Shown here: piece by piece, positions 20,901 through 35,900 of the stretch
Layout of the letters: the number at the start of each line of letters is the position of its first letter
Numbering within the stretch: position 1 is the first letter of the stretch
From: SAR324 cluster bacterium
Lineage (GTDB): Bacteria > SAR324 > NAC60-12
Length of the DNA stretch: 64,000 nt
Reading direction: 5' to 3'
Assembly: GCA_028281495.1 (NCBI GenBank)
Contig: JANQJU010000010.1
Location: forward strand, 1-64,000
Notes under the pieces: model-generated
Seen by the model: the letters and a program-made list of their open reading frames with translations, nothing else
The model's database searches: none
What the model was told of the DNA's origin: nothing
Translations under genes and position numbers: made by a program

Positions 20901-23900
20901 GTGATCGGGCGGACCAAACACCACCGAAGTTGCTTCGGGAGCGGCTGCAACCTGCGCTTCAAAAAGCTCCAGGATCAACGGGGTGAGATTTCTGGATTCA
21001 TCCGAATAATCCTGACCCGTTTGATTCCAAGCCTGCAATCGTTGGATTTCATTCGGGGAAAGGAGGGGCAACTGATGCCAAGTTCGATGGGGCTGTGTCA
21101 CCATCCCTTCGAACACAGAGCACAAGTGAGAAAGCATGCGTTGCATGGTGTCAGCTTGCAAGCGACTGCTGTCATAAATGAGTCGGAAGTGGAGGGTTTT
21201 TCCGGGAATCACAGCCAAAGTGATGGGGTAGTGGGTGTAATCGAGGCCATGAACCTCAGAAATTTGCAGGCTCCCCCGATGCGGATCGGATTGCAACCGC
21301 TCGTCTATGGGATAATTTTCAAACACCATGATGGTGTCAAACAACGGGGTGCCATTGGGGACTTCACTCCACTGCTGGATATCCGCTAAAGAGATATAGG
21401 CATACTGACTGTTGTGCTGTTGTTGCTGTTGGATCGTCGCTAACAGTTGGGGAAACGCTTCATCGTTCATACGCACCCGCAACGGCAAGGTATTGATGAA
21501 CAATCCCAACATTGTATCAATGCCCTCCAAGGGGACTTGTCTCCCTGATGTGGTGACTCCAAAGACAACCTCAGGTCTTTCTGCGGTAAGACCACCGACT
21601 CCTGAACCATCTAACCTTGAACCATCTAACCCTGAACCATCTTCTCCAAGATCATTTGCCAAAGCTTCTTCTGCTATAATTTGGCCATTGTACCGGCTCA
21701 ACAACACGGCCCATGCTCCTTGGATGAGTGTGTTGAGGGTAAGACGATGCTGTTGACTGAAGTCTTCCAATTGTCGATGCAGGGAGGCTTTTATTGTCAG
21801 CGTCTCTTCTTGAAAAGGGCCGCTTGCCCCGGCAAAAGCCATAACCGGTAAAGGGGTGGGAGCCGTGAAACCAGCCAATTGCGATTGCCAGTAAGTGCGC
21901 GCTGCCGACTGATCTTGCTTGCTCAACCAACCAATATAATCCCGATACGGACGTCGGGAGGACCTTCGGGCGGGCGGCGTCTCTGCAAACGACTGATACA
22001 CCTCAAACAGTTCAGCAAAGAGTTGGGGGAGGCACCATCCGTCCATGAGCAAATGATGGTAATTCAACACAAACTGAAACTGGGAATCCGTCTCGGCAAT
22101 CAATTGCACCCGCATCAATGGAGCTTGATGCAATAGAAACCCTTGACTCCTCTCCTCCGCCAGCAGCTTTTCCTGCTTTTCCTGTTGCTCCGTTTCTGAG
22201 AAGGATCGCCAGTCCAAGAATTGAGCATCCAACGTGGCTTGTTGGATAACCACTTGAACCGGGGGATCGGCTTCATGGGAAAACGCAGTCCTTAGGATGT
22301 CATGACGATCCACCAATACTTGCCACGATTGTAGGAACTGCTCTACGTCTAAGGAGCCGTTCATCCGGCAGCGGAACTGTTGAAAATAAGCCTGATGATC
22401 GGCTTCAAACACACTGTGAAACAACATTCCGGTTTGCATGGGGGACAGAGGATAAAGATCGGCAATGTTGTTTTGGTAGCTCTGGGTAAAGCTCTCCAAA
22501 CGGGATGGCAGCAAGGTGACTAAAGGGAAATCGGAAGGCGTGTACCCATACGCGGTGGAACACAATTCGATCAGCCGATGCAACGCGGCTTGATACGTTT
22601 CCACCAGCGATTCAATTCGCTCTGTTGAGTACTGCTCTCGGCTGTAGCTCCAGACAAGGCGTAAACAACCGTGGAGGATTTGCCCGTTGATTTCGATACG
22701 ATATTCGCGGTCCCCTTTGAGGCTGAAGGCCTGTCCACTCGGTTCGGGGGCCAACCGCCAGTCGCTGTCCTGAACACTCTGATCAAACTGTCCGAGGTAG
22801 TTGAACAAGATTTCGCCTCGGGGCAATTCATGATGGAGCAGGTGACGCAACACCCCATAATCCACTCCCTCATGAAACACTGTCCGCAATTGTTCTTTGG
22901 TCGATTTGAGCGCGGATGCCAGATCCGTGGTTTCGGGCAACTTCAAAAACAGGCTATGGAGCGACGTAAACCAACCGACCGTTCGAGACACATCGAGATC
23001 CGGGAACAGGTCGGCCCGTCCATGACGTTCCACATCGATCCAATGCTCGGCGTGCCCGGTCCAGTTTTGCAAGGTGAGCATCAATGCCGTTAGCAACAGA
23101 TCGTTGACACGCGTCCGGAATGCCGCAGGCGCTTCTTTCAGCAAGCGTTGGGTCATTTCTTCGTTCAACTGAAGTGCGATCTGTTCCGCATCCTGCTCAC
23201 GATTTGATCCTGATGGATGGTCCACCGGTAACGGAATAGGGCGAGGGAATTCATGCCAAAACGAGAGTCGCTGTTGGCATGCCTTACTCGCTTTCCATCG
23301 TGTCAAGTGGTCTGCCCAATCTTGAAACGAATGGGTTTTGGCAGGAAGTTGAATGGGCTGTTGAGCCAAAGCCTGATCATAGGCCGTTTGCAAGTCTTCC
23401 ACTAAAATGCGCCACGACACCCCATCCACCACAAGATGATGGAGACACCACAGCAACCGCGATTCCATGCCCCGACGCAACAACACCATGCGAGCCAAGG
23501 GGCCACTTTCCAGATCAAAACTCGCTTGCCATGCGTCGATTCGTTCCTTCCATCGATTTTCTAAGCGTTTCGGATCGTGATCGATATCACCATTCACGTC
23601 TTCCAAGATTTCGACATGAAATGGAATGTCCTCGCCGTTGACGGGAGCATAAGTGGGAGTCCATTGATTGTCTGTTTTAGGAAAGCGCAGTCGCAATCCA
23701 TCATGATGTTGGATGAGGGCACTCCAGGCTTTGCGCAAAGCGGTTTCGTTCAGGTTGTTTGGAACCTGAAGCAGGATGGCTTGGTTGTAATGCCAGGGTT
23801 CGGGAAGCTGACGAGCAAAAAACGCCTGTTGGATCGGTGTGAGAGGAAACGTACCAGTAACCGGGGTTGGGGCGACAGGAATCCGGTTTTCCAATCGTTT

Positions 23901-26900
23901 CACCTGAGGAGCCAACTCCGCAATGGTTTGATAACGGAACAGATCACTGGGGCCGAGATCCCATCCCAAGGTACGAGCGTAGGCCACGATGCGGATGCTC
24001 AGGATCGAGTCACCACCCAATTCGAAAAAGTTGTCAGAGATACCAATCGGCTCGTGTTTGAGAATATGCTCCCAGATGTGCACCCACTGTGCTTCGATTT
24101 CCGAGCGTGGTGTTTCGAAGGTCGTGGGGACCGACTGCACTTGCTGTTCCGATAGGGTCTTGCGATCCACCTTGCCATTGGCCGTTAATGGCATGGTGTC
24201 GAGCACTGCAAAGTTGGCCGGAATCATATAGGTCGGCAAACGGTCTTGAAGCCAGTGGCGTAGCATGGAGCTGGTTTCTTTTAAGCTCGCATCCGATTGT
24301 TCCGATAAGCTGGTTTCCGGTTGAGGGTCGGCCAACGTAACAAACGCCACCAAGGCGGGAGTGTTATCCAGCAAAACCACGGCCTCACGAACCGCAGCAT
24401 GTTGGGCCAACGCTGCTTCGATTTCGCCCAGTTCGATCCGATAGCCCCGAAGTTTGACCTGATGATCCAGCCGTCCCAGGTAATCGAGATTGCCATCGGG
24501 CAACCAGCGCACCCGATCTCCGGTTTTATAAACTCGTTTTCGTTCGCCAAATAGATCGATATGAACAAATTTTTCATCAGTCCATTCGGGACGGTGCAGA
24601 TACCCCCGTGCTAAGCCATCACCCATTAGGCCCAGTTCACCTGTGGTTCCAGGAGCTACTGGCAAATGGAGAGCATCCAACACCACGGCTTGGGTATTGG
24701 CAATGGGACGACCAATCCAAGGCTTACTCTCGCTTCCTGAGGGGACCCGATAGCACGTCGAATACGTGGTGTCTTCGGAAGGGCCATAAAGGTTGTAAAC
24801 CTGTTCTACCGTCGATTGTTGATAAAGTTTTTGAACCAAAGAACCTTTCAACGCTTCGCCAGCCAAATTGATCACCTTGACGGAACTCGGAATGGCTTGT
24901 TGCTCGCAAAGTTCTGCAATCGCAGAGGGGACGGTATTGATGAGGGTGACAGCATCAGGGTCCGGGAGCGTGGGTAATGCCAACGCATTCTCCACCAAGA
25001 TCACCGCTCCCCCTGAAGTCAAAGGGGCGAACAATTCAAAGACCGATAAATCAAAATTCAATGAGGTGGAAGCCAACACGCCTTGCAGGTGCCCCTCGAA
25101 CGTGGATGCAGCCCATTGCACCAAGACAGCAGCACTGCGGTGTTCCACCATCACCCCTTTAGGACGTCCTGTGGAACCGGACGTGAACAGGACATAAGCG
25201 AGGTCATTGGGCTTGTTTTGAGCGGATGGGTTTTCTTTTGAACACTCTGCGATCTCATCCCAAGCGGTTTCCCATTCCACCAAAGTGGTTTCCTTGGTAG
25301 GCCATCGACCCATCAGACTTTTTTGGCTCAACAAGATCGGGGGTTGGCTGTCTTCCAGCATAAAACGAATTCGATGTTCAGGATATTGTGGGTCGAACGG
25401 TACATAAGCCCCTCCTGCTTTCAAAATCCCCAGCACTCCAATCAACATATTTGGAGTCCGTTCCATCCCAATCCCCACCAAGGTTTCCCGGCGGATTCCC
25501 TGATCAATGAGATAATGTGCCAGTTGATTGGCCTGTTGATCCAACTCCGCATACGTCCAGGTTTGCTCATGGAAGATCACTGCAATCCGATCTGGGGTAG
25601 CCGCGACCTGTTGTTCAAACAATGCCACTAAGGTCTGGTCTGATGGCGTTGATGTCGTGGCGGCACTCCAATCGTGCCACTGCTGAACTTCCGAAGGGAG
25701 GAGCAAGCCGGTATGGCGATAGGATGCCTGGGGAGCCTCGGTCATCTGTTGCAAGGCCTGTTCGTAGTAGTGTGAGATTTTTTCGACCTGCTTGGCATCC
25801 AACTGATCCATATCGCGCTCTAGCACGAGTTGGATATTCCCCCTATCCAGGTCCAAGCTAAAATGGCTGAATAAGGTGAAGTTCGATTGTTGATATCCTT
25901 GGTGGCTGATCAGCTTGATACCTTTGAGGGCCTTCACTTGTTGAAACACATGGAAATGCACAAAATTGAAGGCCGTTTCGAATAAATCCCCTCCTCCATG
26001 AAGCTTTTGGATTTCTGACAAGGGGAAACGGCGGTGAGGATAAAGCAATTGTTCATGCCGAAACGTTGCTTGAATCAGGGCATTCCAATCATCCGAATCA
26101 CAAGACAGATGAAAGGGTAGCGTATTCAGAAACAACCCGGCCACTTGGTCACCGTGTTCCTGTTCGAGGCGTCCGTTGGTGACCACGCCCGTCAAAACCT
26201 CAACGCTTCCGGTGACCCAACTGATCACCCGGAGATGCGCCGCCAACAACACGGTTTTTAAGGGCACTTGATTGGCATGAGCCAACTGCTTCACGGCCTT
26301 CGACAATGAAGTGGAGAAGGAAACCACTTGGCGATAATCCGTTCCCTCTGTTCGAAGTTCCGAAGGAAGGCGCGGGAAGGACGAAAGGGTCACGTCGTTG
26401 AATTGCTGTTTCCAAAAGGCTTGAGTGTCTGCGTCGGCGAGGGCGGTTTGTTCTAAAGCAATGAAGTCTCGGTACTTTACGGTAGGGGGCACTGGGTCGG
26501 GTTGAGTGTCCTGTTTCAGACGATTCCAGTAACTTTGGAGCAGTTCGGTCGTCACCAACGCAAGGCTCCAGCCATCCAAGATGGCATGATGCTCCGTGAA
26601 TGTCAGATTCCAGCGATTTGCTCCACGTCGATGCACACTGACCCGAAACAAGGGAGGCTGGTCCCACACAAAAGAGGTTTGTTGTTCCTGCTTGATCCAC
26701 GCTTGGATCGCTCGTTCCTGTTGGGCCACCGTCAAGTGACTGAGGTCGAATTCCTTAAATGGAACCTGAACCTCGCGAACTACAAACTGCAACGGAGGAT
26801 GGGCGTCTTGAAAAGAAAAACCCGTGCGTAACACCGGATGCCGTTCAGCGAGTTGTTGAATCGCCTCCCGAAGCAACGATTCCTGGTAAGGCATTTGGAG

Positions 26901-29900
26901 GTGATAGCTTTTGACGTTGTGATACACCGGTTTCTTTGGAGACAAACGGCTATGGTACAACATGCCTGCCTGAAGGGCTGCCAAAGGATAGGCGTCTTCC
27001 ACGTCTCCGGGCAATCGTGATTTTTCGGCCTCACTGACCCAACGGAAATCCGATGTTTCTTTCGGCTGTCCATCGTTCACTTTTTGGTCTTTCAGCTTGC
27101 GGGCCAATTCCGCAATCGTGGGATGCAAAAACAGGTCTTGCACCGAGAGATGATATCCCGCGTGTTGGACACGTGCCACGATGCGAATGCTCAAAATGGA
27201 ATCTCCTCCGTGCTCGAAAAAATTGTGGTGGATGCCGAGATTCTCCTGGTGCAATACGGTTTTCCAGATATCTGCAAGCAGGGTTTCTTCGGGTGTGTTG
27301 GGGGAGACGATCGGTTGCCTCGCGTCCAGCCGGTGTTCCGTGGGTTTGGGTAAGGCCTTTGTGTCGACTTTCCCATTGGCATTGAGAGGGATGGCGTCTA
27401 ACACCACAAAGGCATGAGGCACCATATAATCCGGCAAAGTGTGTTTGAGATGAGTTTGAAGCTCCCGAACGTCGATAGTGGAGGAGCGTTCTGGGAGCAC
27501 ATAAGCCACCAATTGTTTTTCTGGTGTGCCGTCGTGTGTATCTGCTTGTGCATCGTCTTCCCAAAGCCGGACGATGGCGGTCTGAACCACGGGGTGATTT
27601 TGTAAGATGGCTTCGATTTCTCCCAATTCGATACGGAAGCCCCGCATCTTCACTTGCTGATCCATGCGCCCGCAGTATTCAAGGTTTCCATCAGGAAGCC
27701 AGCGCGCTAAGTCTCCAGTTTTATAAAACCGCTGTTTTTGTCCCAGCACTTCCCATTCCACGAAGCGTTCTTCGGTGAGTGAGGGTCGATTGAGATATCC
27801 TTGAGTGACTCCGGGGCCTGCCACATACATTTCACCGAGCATTCCGATGGGAGCGGGATGTCGATGAGCATCCAGTAGAGTCACCTGCAAATCGGAGATC
27901 GGGCGGCCAATCACGCTTTTTCGCCTGAGTTGGTCGGGTGTGATCTCGAAGTGGGTGACATGCACGGTGGTTTCGGTAATGCCATACATATTGACCAACC
28001 GAGGACCACGGTTTCCATGTTGTTGTATCCACGGTTCCAATAGAGAAAAGTCCAACGCTTCTCCCCCAAAAATCACCCATCTCAATCGAGACAATTCGGA
28101 AGAGGACGGTGGGACGGAATGTTGATCCTGAGATTGCAGAACGATGGGAATCAATTGCTGAAACGCCGAAGGGGTTTGGTTTAAGACAGTCACCTGCTGT
28201 TCGATGAGCAATCGATAGAACTCTTCAGGGGAGCGGCTGGTCAGGTAGGGAACCATCACTAGCTTTCCGCCGTTCGACAACGCCCCCCAGATTTCCCATA
28301 CCGAAAAATCGAACGCATACGAATGGAAGAGTGTCCACACATCCTGTTCATTGAACTGAAACAGGTCTTGGGTCGCTGCAAATAGCCGGGTGACGTTGGC
28401 ATGGGTGACCAAACACCCCTTAGGCTGGCCTGTCGAACCAGAGGTATAAATCACATAAGCGAGATGCTGGGCCTGGCTTTGGGCGGGTGGATTCTGCTTT
28501 GGGTAGCTTTCAACGGTTGTCTGCACTTGTTCCCAATCCACCTTTTTTGTGTGGGATGAATCCACACGGTCCAGGGTAGCCCCACGGCCAAACACCACCC
28601 TCACCTGACTATCCTCCGCCATGAATTGTAAGCGTTGATCGGGATAATCCGGATCAAGCGGCACATACGCTCCACCGGCTTTCAAGATTCCCAATAGACC
28701 CAAAATCAAGAGGGAGGACCGTTCAACGCACAGTCCCACCAATTGGTTGGCACCTACCCCGAACTCCATCAAATAATGGGCAATCTGGTTGGCTCTTTCG
28801 TTCAACTCGCGATAGCTCCACTCCTGATCTTCAAAAACGAAAGCAATTCGGTTTGGGGTTCGGGCCACTTGTACTTCGAACAAACTCGCCAGACTCCGCT
28901 CTTCAATCGGTGTTGGCCGAGTTTGATTCCAACATAAAAGTTGTTGCTTTTCTTCGGGGGAAATCAACGGCAGCTGAGCCACGGGCAGTGCGGGACTGTC
29001 GATAATGCTTTCCAAAAGCCGGTGAAAATGCTGAGTCATGTGGTCAATGGAATCCTGCCTAAATAAACTCGTACGGTATTCCCAGTAACACACCAACGTC
29101 TCGTCTTGGTCGAGGATATTCAGGGTTAAGTCGAACTTGGCAATGTGGCTGGCTTGCTTTTGAAACGTGATCTCCAGCCCTGGCAGGCTGAGAGCATTCG
29201 ACGGTACGGTTTGCACCATGAACATGACTTGAAACAACGGCGAGTAGCGAAGATTGCGTGAAGTCTTGAGTTGGTCTACGAGATATTCAAACGGAAGGTC
29301 TTGATGTCTGTAGGCGTCTAAGGCGGTCTGTTGGACTTGGTTGAGGAAGGTTTCAAAACTTTGATCGCCTTGAACCTGGTTGCGTAAGGCCAATGTGTTT
29401 GCAAACAAACCCACGACGTTTTCCGTTTTTGCCTCCGAACGGTTGGCTATCGGGCTTCCCACCAGAATGTCTTCCTGCTGGCTATAGCGATAAAGCAACA
29501 CATTGAACGCCGCCAGTAGCGTCATGAATAAGGTCGCTCCCTGTTGCTGACTAAAAGCTTTCAAACGCTTGGTTTGAAAGGCATCGAGGGTCGCCAATAC
29601 ATATGCTCCCTGCGGCTGCATCACAGCGGGGCGCGGGTAGTCGGTCGGCAAATTGAGAAATTCTGGAGCATTGGCCAGCTTATCCTGCCAATACTGCAAT
29701 TGAGTTTGGAGGATTTTGCCCTGCATATACTTCCGTTGCCCTGCGGCGTAATCGGTGTAGCTCATGGGTAGTTTCGGTAAGTCGGGATTCGTGCGTTGGC
29801 AATACGCTTGGTAAAGTCGACTCCAGTCCCGCAGTAAAATCCCCATCGACCAACCGTCGCTAATGATGTGATGCATATTAAACAGCAGCCAATGTTCGGA

Positions 29901-32900
29901 GGCCTCGGTTTGAATCAAATGCACATGGAACAAAGGTCCGGTTGTCAGATCAAATACGGTTTGCATGTGAGTTTGAACCATCTGAGTCAACTGCTGGGTT
30001 TGCTCGGTTGAGGGCAAGTGGCAAAGATCGGTGAATGCCAACGGATCGTATAAATCCAACCATTCGACGTGTGCCTGCCCATCCACTTCGGGAAAACACA
30101 GGCTTAAACTTTCATGACGGTGCATCAACGCGATTAACGCATGCTGCAAAGCCACCCGATTGAGGGAACCCTGGAGATGCCAAACAGCGGGCATATTGTA
30201 GGTCGTGCTTCGCTCTTCCAGTCGTGAAAGAAACCAGAGACGCTGTTGGGCAAATGACAACACAGGAAGAGTCTCCTCCTCTGGCTCGCGTGGATACCCC
30301 AATGATTCGGCAAGCTGCCAACTGTTTTCTCCCAAGAAATTGGTCTCGTAAGCAGTGCGCCACTGTTCCGCAACCGCAGCTTCGATCTGTTGAAATTGAT
30401 AAAATTTATGGTCTCCCACCGCCAATGCTGTTTCGTTCGGTCCAATCGTCATGTGCTGCGGATGTTGTTGGTAGGGAGTGAGTGTTGCAGCCTCGAAGGG
30501 GACCTCCAAAAAATCGCAGATGTCCTGCATGGTCGCATGTGGATCACTTATCAAATCTTCAAACCGAACCTGGTGCTGTCGATGTATTGGGACGTCTTGT
30601 AAAAAGTGGGTGATGTTTTGCTGGCATAGCAACCACACCAATTCGCCTAGTTCTCGTGGGGAAAGATGGTCTTGGGATAAATTTGGCAAAAAGCTGCTTA
30701 ACAACTGATCCATGCGGTTTTCTTCAAACGAATGGATCACGCCATAGGGATGTCGGACCAAGTGGATGTACAGCGCATCTTGAAAGTAGGCTTCTGCTCG
30801 CTGCAAGGCTTCTGGGCTGAATGCATAAGCCGGGGTTTTATCTATGAGCCGTCGCGACCCAATACACGTTTGCAAGTGAGCATAAAACTGGGGGATGCTG
30901 TTTTCCTGTGCCGTGAGATCCTGAAGACGCTGTTCTGCTTCGGCAAGCGTGCTGTTTTCGGCTTGCATCAAGGCCTGAATGGCTCCGCCTCGCCAGATCT
31001 TCCGCTCTTGAACGAGTGCCTGTTCCCGGTCTTCTAGGCTACTGAAATTCAGCATCCACAATTCAGGTGGGGAAAATAGCTGCGAATGCCCGGCCAACAT
31101 AACCCGAAGCAGGGTCGACCCAGAACGCGGAGGAGATAGTATAAAAATTGCTGACGGATTTTTGGGACAGGCGGTGGTCTGAACCAATGAATTTTGTTGT
31201 GCAATCTGCTGCTGAAGGCGCTGCACTGACACCTCGGAGAGGACCGGTGGACGTCGTTCCGGCATGCTCTTTTTTGTTGCAGTTGGATAGGTTTCCAATA
31301 AATATGAGGCAAGCAATGCGACGGTAGGCGACTGGAACAAAGCCACCAAATGCACGGTTTCTCCAAGATGAGTTTGTAATTGATTGACTACTTTCACCGC
31401 TTTCAGGGAGTCTCCACCCAACGCGAAAAAATCTTGGTGAATGCCAATGGGAGATCGATTGAGAACCTCTTGCCAAATTTCCACGAGGGTGGTTTCCCAA
31501 GCGTTCCGAGGACCGATTGTGCTATCCAGGCTGGTCTCCGCGTCGGGTGCTGGCAAGGCGTTCCAATCGATCTTGCCATTTGTTGTGAGGGGAAACTGCG
31601 GAATGACCACAAACGTTGATGGAACCATGTAGTCTGGCAATCGTGTTTGTAGCCAACTTCGTAATTCTGTGGAAACGGGTTCCATCGGTTCCGCCAGCAC
31701 GACATAAGCCACTAAACGTGGATCTTCTTTGGTGAGTGTCACGGCCACTCCATGAACCAAATCATGCGCGAGCAAGGCTGCTTCGATTTCTCCTGGTTCG
31801 ATACGGAAACCCCGGAGTTTGAGCTGCTCATCCACACGTCCCACATAGTCTAAGCTACCATCAGCGAGTCGTCGGGCCAAATCCCCGGTTTTATAGACCC
31901 GTTGGGGGTGACCCAAAATCTCCAGTTCCACAAACCGCTGTTGAGTCAATTCGGTTCGGTTGAGGTAGCCTTGGGTGACTCCCGGTCCGCCGACCACCAT
32001 TTCTCCAATCACCCCGACCGGAACCAGTTGTAGATAAGAATCGATCAGCCACACCTGCATATCAGGCAGGGGGTGTCCAATCGGGCTTTTGCGATTCCTC
32101 GGCAGAGACGTGATGTGGGAGGAACGAATCGGGTAGTGGGTGACATGAACGGTGGTTTCCGTGATGCCAAACATATTGATCAGTTGAGGTTGTGCGCCAT
32201 CGTGCCGGTCAAACCAAGGGCGCAAGACCTTGATATCTAAGGCTTCTCCTCCAAAGATCACCCATCGTAAGGACAACGCTTCTGGCTGACGATCCACCTC
32301 CATCAATGGTTGAAAGGCAGAAGGGGTTTGATTGAGCACTGTGACGTTTTCATCCAAGAGCAGTTGATAAAATGCGTCCGGACTCCGGCTGGTGAAGTAG
32401 GGAACCACCACCAATTTTCCACCATATAGCAGTGCTCCCCACAGTTCCCAGACGGAAAAATCAAAGGCATAGGAATGAAATAAAGTCCACACATCGTGGG
32501 ATGTGAAGTGATACAGGGCTTCGGTGGTAGCAAAGAGTCGCGTGACGTTGGCATGGGTCACGAGGCATCCTTTGGGAGTCCCGGTCGAACCCGAAGTATA
32601 AATCACATAAACTAAGTTTTCGGGTGTGATGTCGCGTTCGGGGTTCTGATCTGAACACTGAGAGAGGATGTTTCGATCCGTATCCCAATCCACCCGTTTC
32701 CCCGAAAACGTAGGCAACGATACGCTCAAACCACGACGGCTGATCAGCAGCGACATCCCACTATCTTCCGCAATGAACTGAAGTCGTTGTTTTGGGTTAT
32801 TCGGGTCCAAGGGCACATACGCACCCCCTGCTTTGAGCACACCAAGCAGGGTGACTACGAGGCACAACGATCGATCCAAACAAACCCCAACAAGTTCATT

Positions 32901-35900
32901 GGTTTCCATTCCACATTCGATCAAATGATGGGCTAAACGATTGGCTTCTTGGTTCAGCTCCCGATAGGTCAGCGTTTGTTCTTTGTATACTAAGGCGGTG
33001 TGGTCGGGGGTCTTTTCGACCTGTTCGTGAAACCAATCGACCAAGGTTTTCGGAGGGGCAGGCTGCGGGGAAGTGGAATTCCAGGTCAACATCTGTTGGC
33101 ATTCCTGTTCGTTGAGCAAGGTATATTGCCCTACAGTCCGCTTCGGGAAAGCGACGACTTGTTGCAGCAATGTTTGAAAATTTCCCAGAAAGGCTTGGAT
33201 CGTTGTGGCTTCGAAGATATCGGTGTTGAAATCACACTCCAGCACCAGTTCCTCCCCAAGGTCGATAAAGTTGACGCTGAGATCAAAGGGGATGAAGTGG
33301 ATGGGGTTTGATATCCAATCCACCTCCAGGCCCGAAAAGGTAGGAATCCCTGAAGATTTGTCTAGGTTGAAGGTCACTGACACGAGAGGAGAATGACGGG
33401 TATCGCGAGGCACATTGAGCTGTTTGAGCAATTCTGCAAAGGGATAACTGGCATGGTCGTAAGCTTCTAACAACGTGGCACGTATCTGCTTCAGATATTC
33501 CACAAACGTGATGTCTCCCGTAAGCGAAGTGCGAACCGGGAGCAGGTGGGTGCAATATCCAACGAGGTTTTCGCTCTGATCCCAATCCCTTCCTGCAGTT
33601 GGGATGCCAATCACGAGTTCCGATTGTCCCGTAATACGATGTAGCCACAGATTGTATATGGCAAAAAGCGTCATAAATAAGGTGCAACCCTGCTGCGCTC
33701 CCAGTTGTTTGCATCCGGTTCGCAAAGGAGTTGGAAAGGTCCAGGTTTCGCGGCCTCCTTGATACGAGCGAAGTGCGGGATAAGGTCGATCCGTAGGCAA
33801 CGATACCGTGGGAATGGAATGGGCAAACTGGTTACACCAATAATCCGCGTCTTTTGCCATTGCGGGAGTATGACGTTGACGGGCCTGCCACAGGATGTAC
33901 TCGTGAAATGAGGCGGCGTTTTCTCGTTCAGAAATACTCCCTTCACCAATAGCCGAATAAAATGCGCCGACTTCCTGAATGATGAGATTCATCGATATCC
34001 CATCTGCAATGATGTGATGGGCCATCAGCAGGAGGCGATGGTGATGGTCATCTAATTTGACCAAGGATGCTCGGAACAACGGCCCGTGCACGAAATCAAA
34101 TGGGGTGCGGTTTTCTTGTTCGAAAATCGGGTCAAACGAATCCCCCCGTTGCCAGGATTCAGTGAAATCGATCTGGGGGAGATCGACCGGTAGGGTAGGC
34201 AACACCTGTTGGGATTGACCCTCCGTGTCAAAAGTGGTTCGCAGCGCCTCATGGCGATTGACCACATGTTGCAAGGCTTGCTGCAAGGCGGTGGGATGGA
34301 GCGGGCCTTTCAGGTCAAGCCCCACCCCAATGTGGTAGGCCAAGGCTCCTGTTTCGCCCATTTGGTTCAAAACCCAGATCTGTTTTTGCGCTTCGGTCAA
34401 TGGCATCTTCTGGGATCGTTTCGCCAGAATCACGGCCCCTTGAGAAAGTTCCATCGTATCGGGCGGAAGGGCGACTTTCTCATGATATCCATTTTCTTCC
34501 AGCAAGGTGGTCCATTGGGGCTTGGTCAACAGCGGGTAATCCACACGCAGGGAGTCAGTGAATTTCCACCAACCTTCGGTGAGTCCAAAAATCAAATCGA
34601 GCCAGCGTTGTCGGGAGGTGATTTCGATCAACAAGAGCAGTCCTTCTGGTTTCAAATACTGCCTGACGTTCTGGAGTGTCTGCGACAAATCGTGGGTGGC
34701 ATGCAGCACATTGGCAGCCAACACGATATCAAAGGAGGCCCGTTCAATCTGTTGTGTGGATGGAGGTTTCTCGATGTCCAGCAATTGGTAAGTCACAAAC
34801 GGGTAAGCCGAAAACTGCTTCTGAGCAGCTTGGGTGAATAAAGGGGAAACATCGGTAAATACATAGTCGGTTCGATCTGCCGGAAGGTGCGGAAGTACGT
34901 GAGCGGTGGTCCCTCCCGTACCCGCCCCAATTTCTAAAATTCTAATCGGTTGTTTGGACGGTGCGGAGGCAACAGCTTGTTGAATGGCTTCATTACCTAA
35001 AGTGTTCAACCAGCGTCCCGCCGCCGACTCGGCATAAAAGCGAGCTGTCAACGTGTCGCCGGGAGGAAACAACACATTCAAAGAGTCACAATGGCCTCGC
35101 AGAACTTCGGCCAGTTGGTTGGTGCATCGTGAAAACAATGCCAATTCGGTGTGAGCCACAGGAAATCGTTTTTGCAGATGACGTAGACTTTCTGAACAAT
35201 CGTCCAATGCAGGGAGTTCAACCACCCGTCGTTGTTCCTCCTGATCCTGCAACCAACCTGGTTCCGTGAGTATTTCCAACATCCGATTGAATAAAGGCCG
35301 ATGTTGCGGAATCACCCCCAGTGTTTGCATCATTGGATCGGTTGCAATGAGTTGCTTGGTGGAAAAGTCCCATCCCATCGCCTGCAACGTCTCCCACACC
35401 ACAGCAGCACTGAGCGACTCCAATTCGGTAAGGAGGGTCCCATAGTGTTCCAATCCAAGCTGCATTTGCCATTGAGGCAATTGAGACGTCAATCGGTCGC
35501 GAATGGCCGCAGTGGTAGATAATTCCGCGACTCCCCAATCTTTTGATGGGGTTGGGGAAGTTTGATTGGGCTTAGGAGAGTGAGGCGGTGCGCCAATCAG
35601 GCCCCCCTTACGCAGCTCCAATGCACTTTCCTGGATGGCAGTGGTCAGAAAGGCAAGATCCGCATCGGTGTGGGCAGTGGAGAGGAAACAATTGCGTCCT
35701 TCCCAAATATAAACCCCCTTATTGAGGAGATGGAAATAAAACAGATCCAAGTTCCCGGCATGAGTGAAGCGAAACAACGAACCAAAATGCTCCATGTGGA
35801 TCGGAATGGCTTCTTTTTCAAAAAACTGGTTCAGCGACGTGATCAATTGGGTCGTGCGTTGATTCAACTTTTCGTGTAAAGCAGGGCCTTGCTTTTTGAT

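Noticed and set aside
21601..21645. Insert in the module 4 condensation domain as a transposon scar
   Set aside because: It is a simple 15-base tandem repeat in frame without terminal inverted repeats or target duplication, so slippage explains it better.
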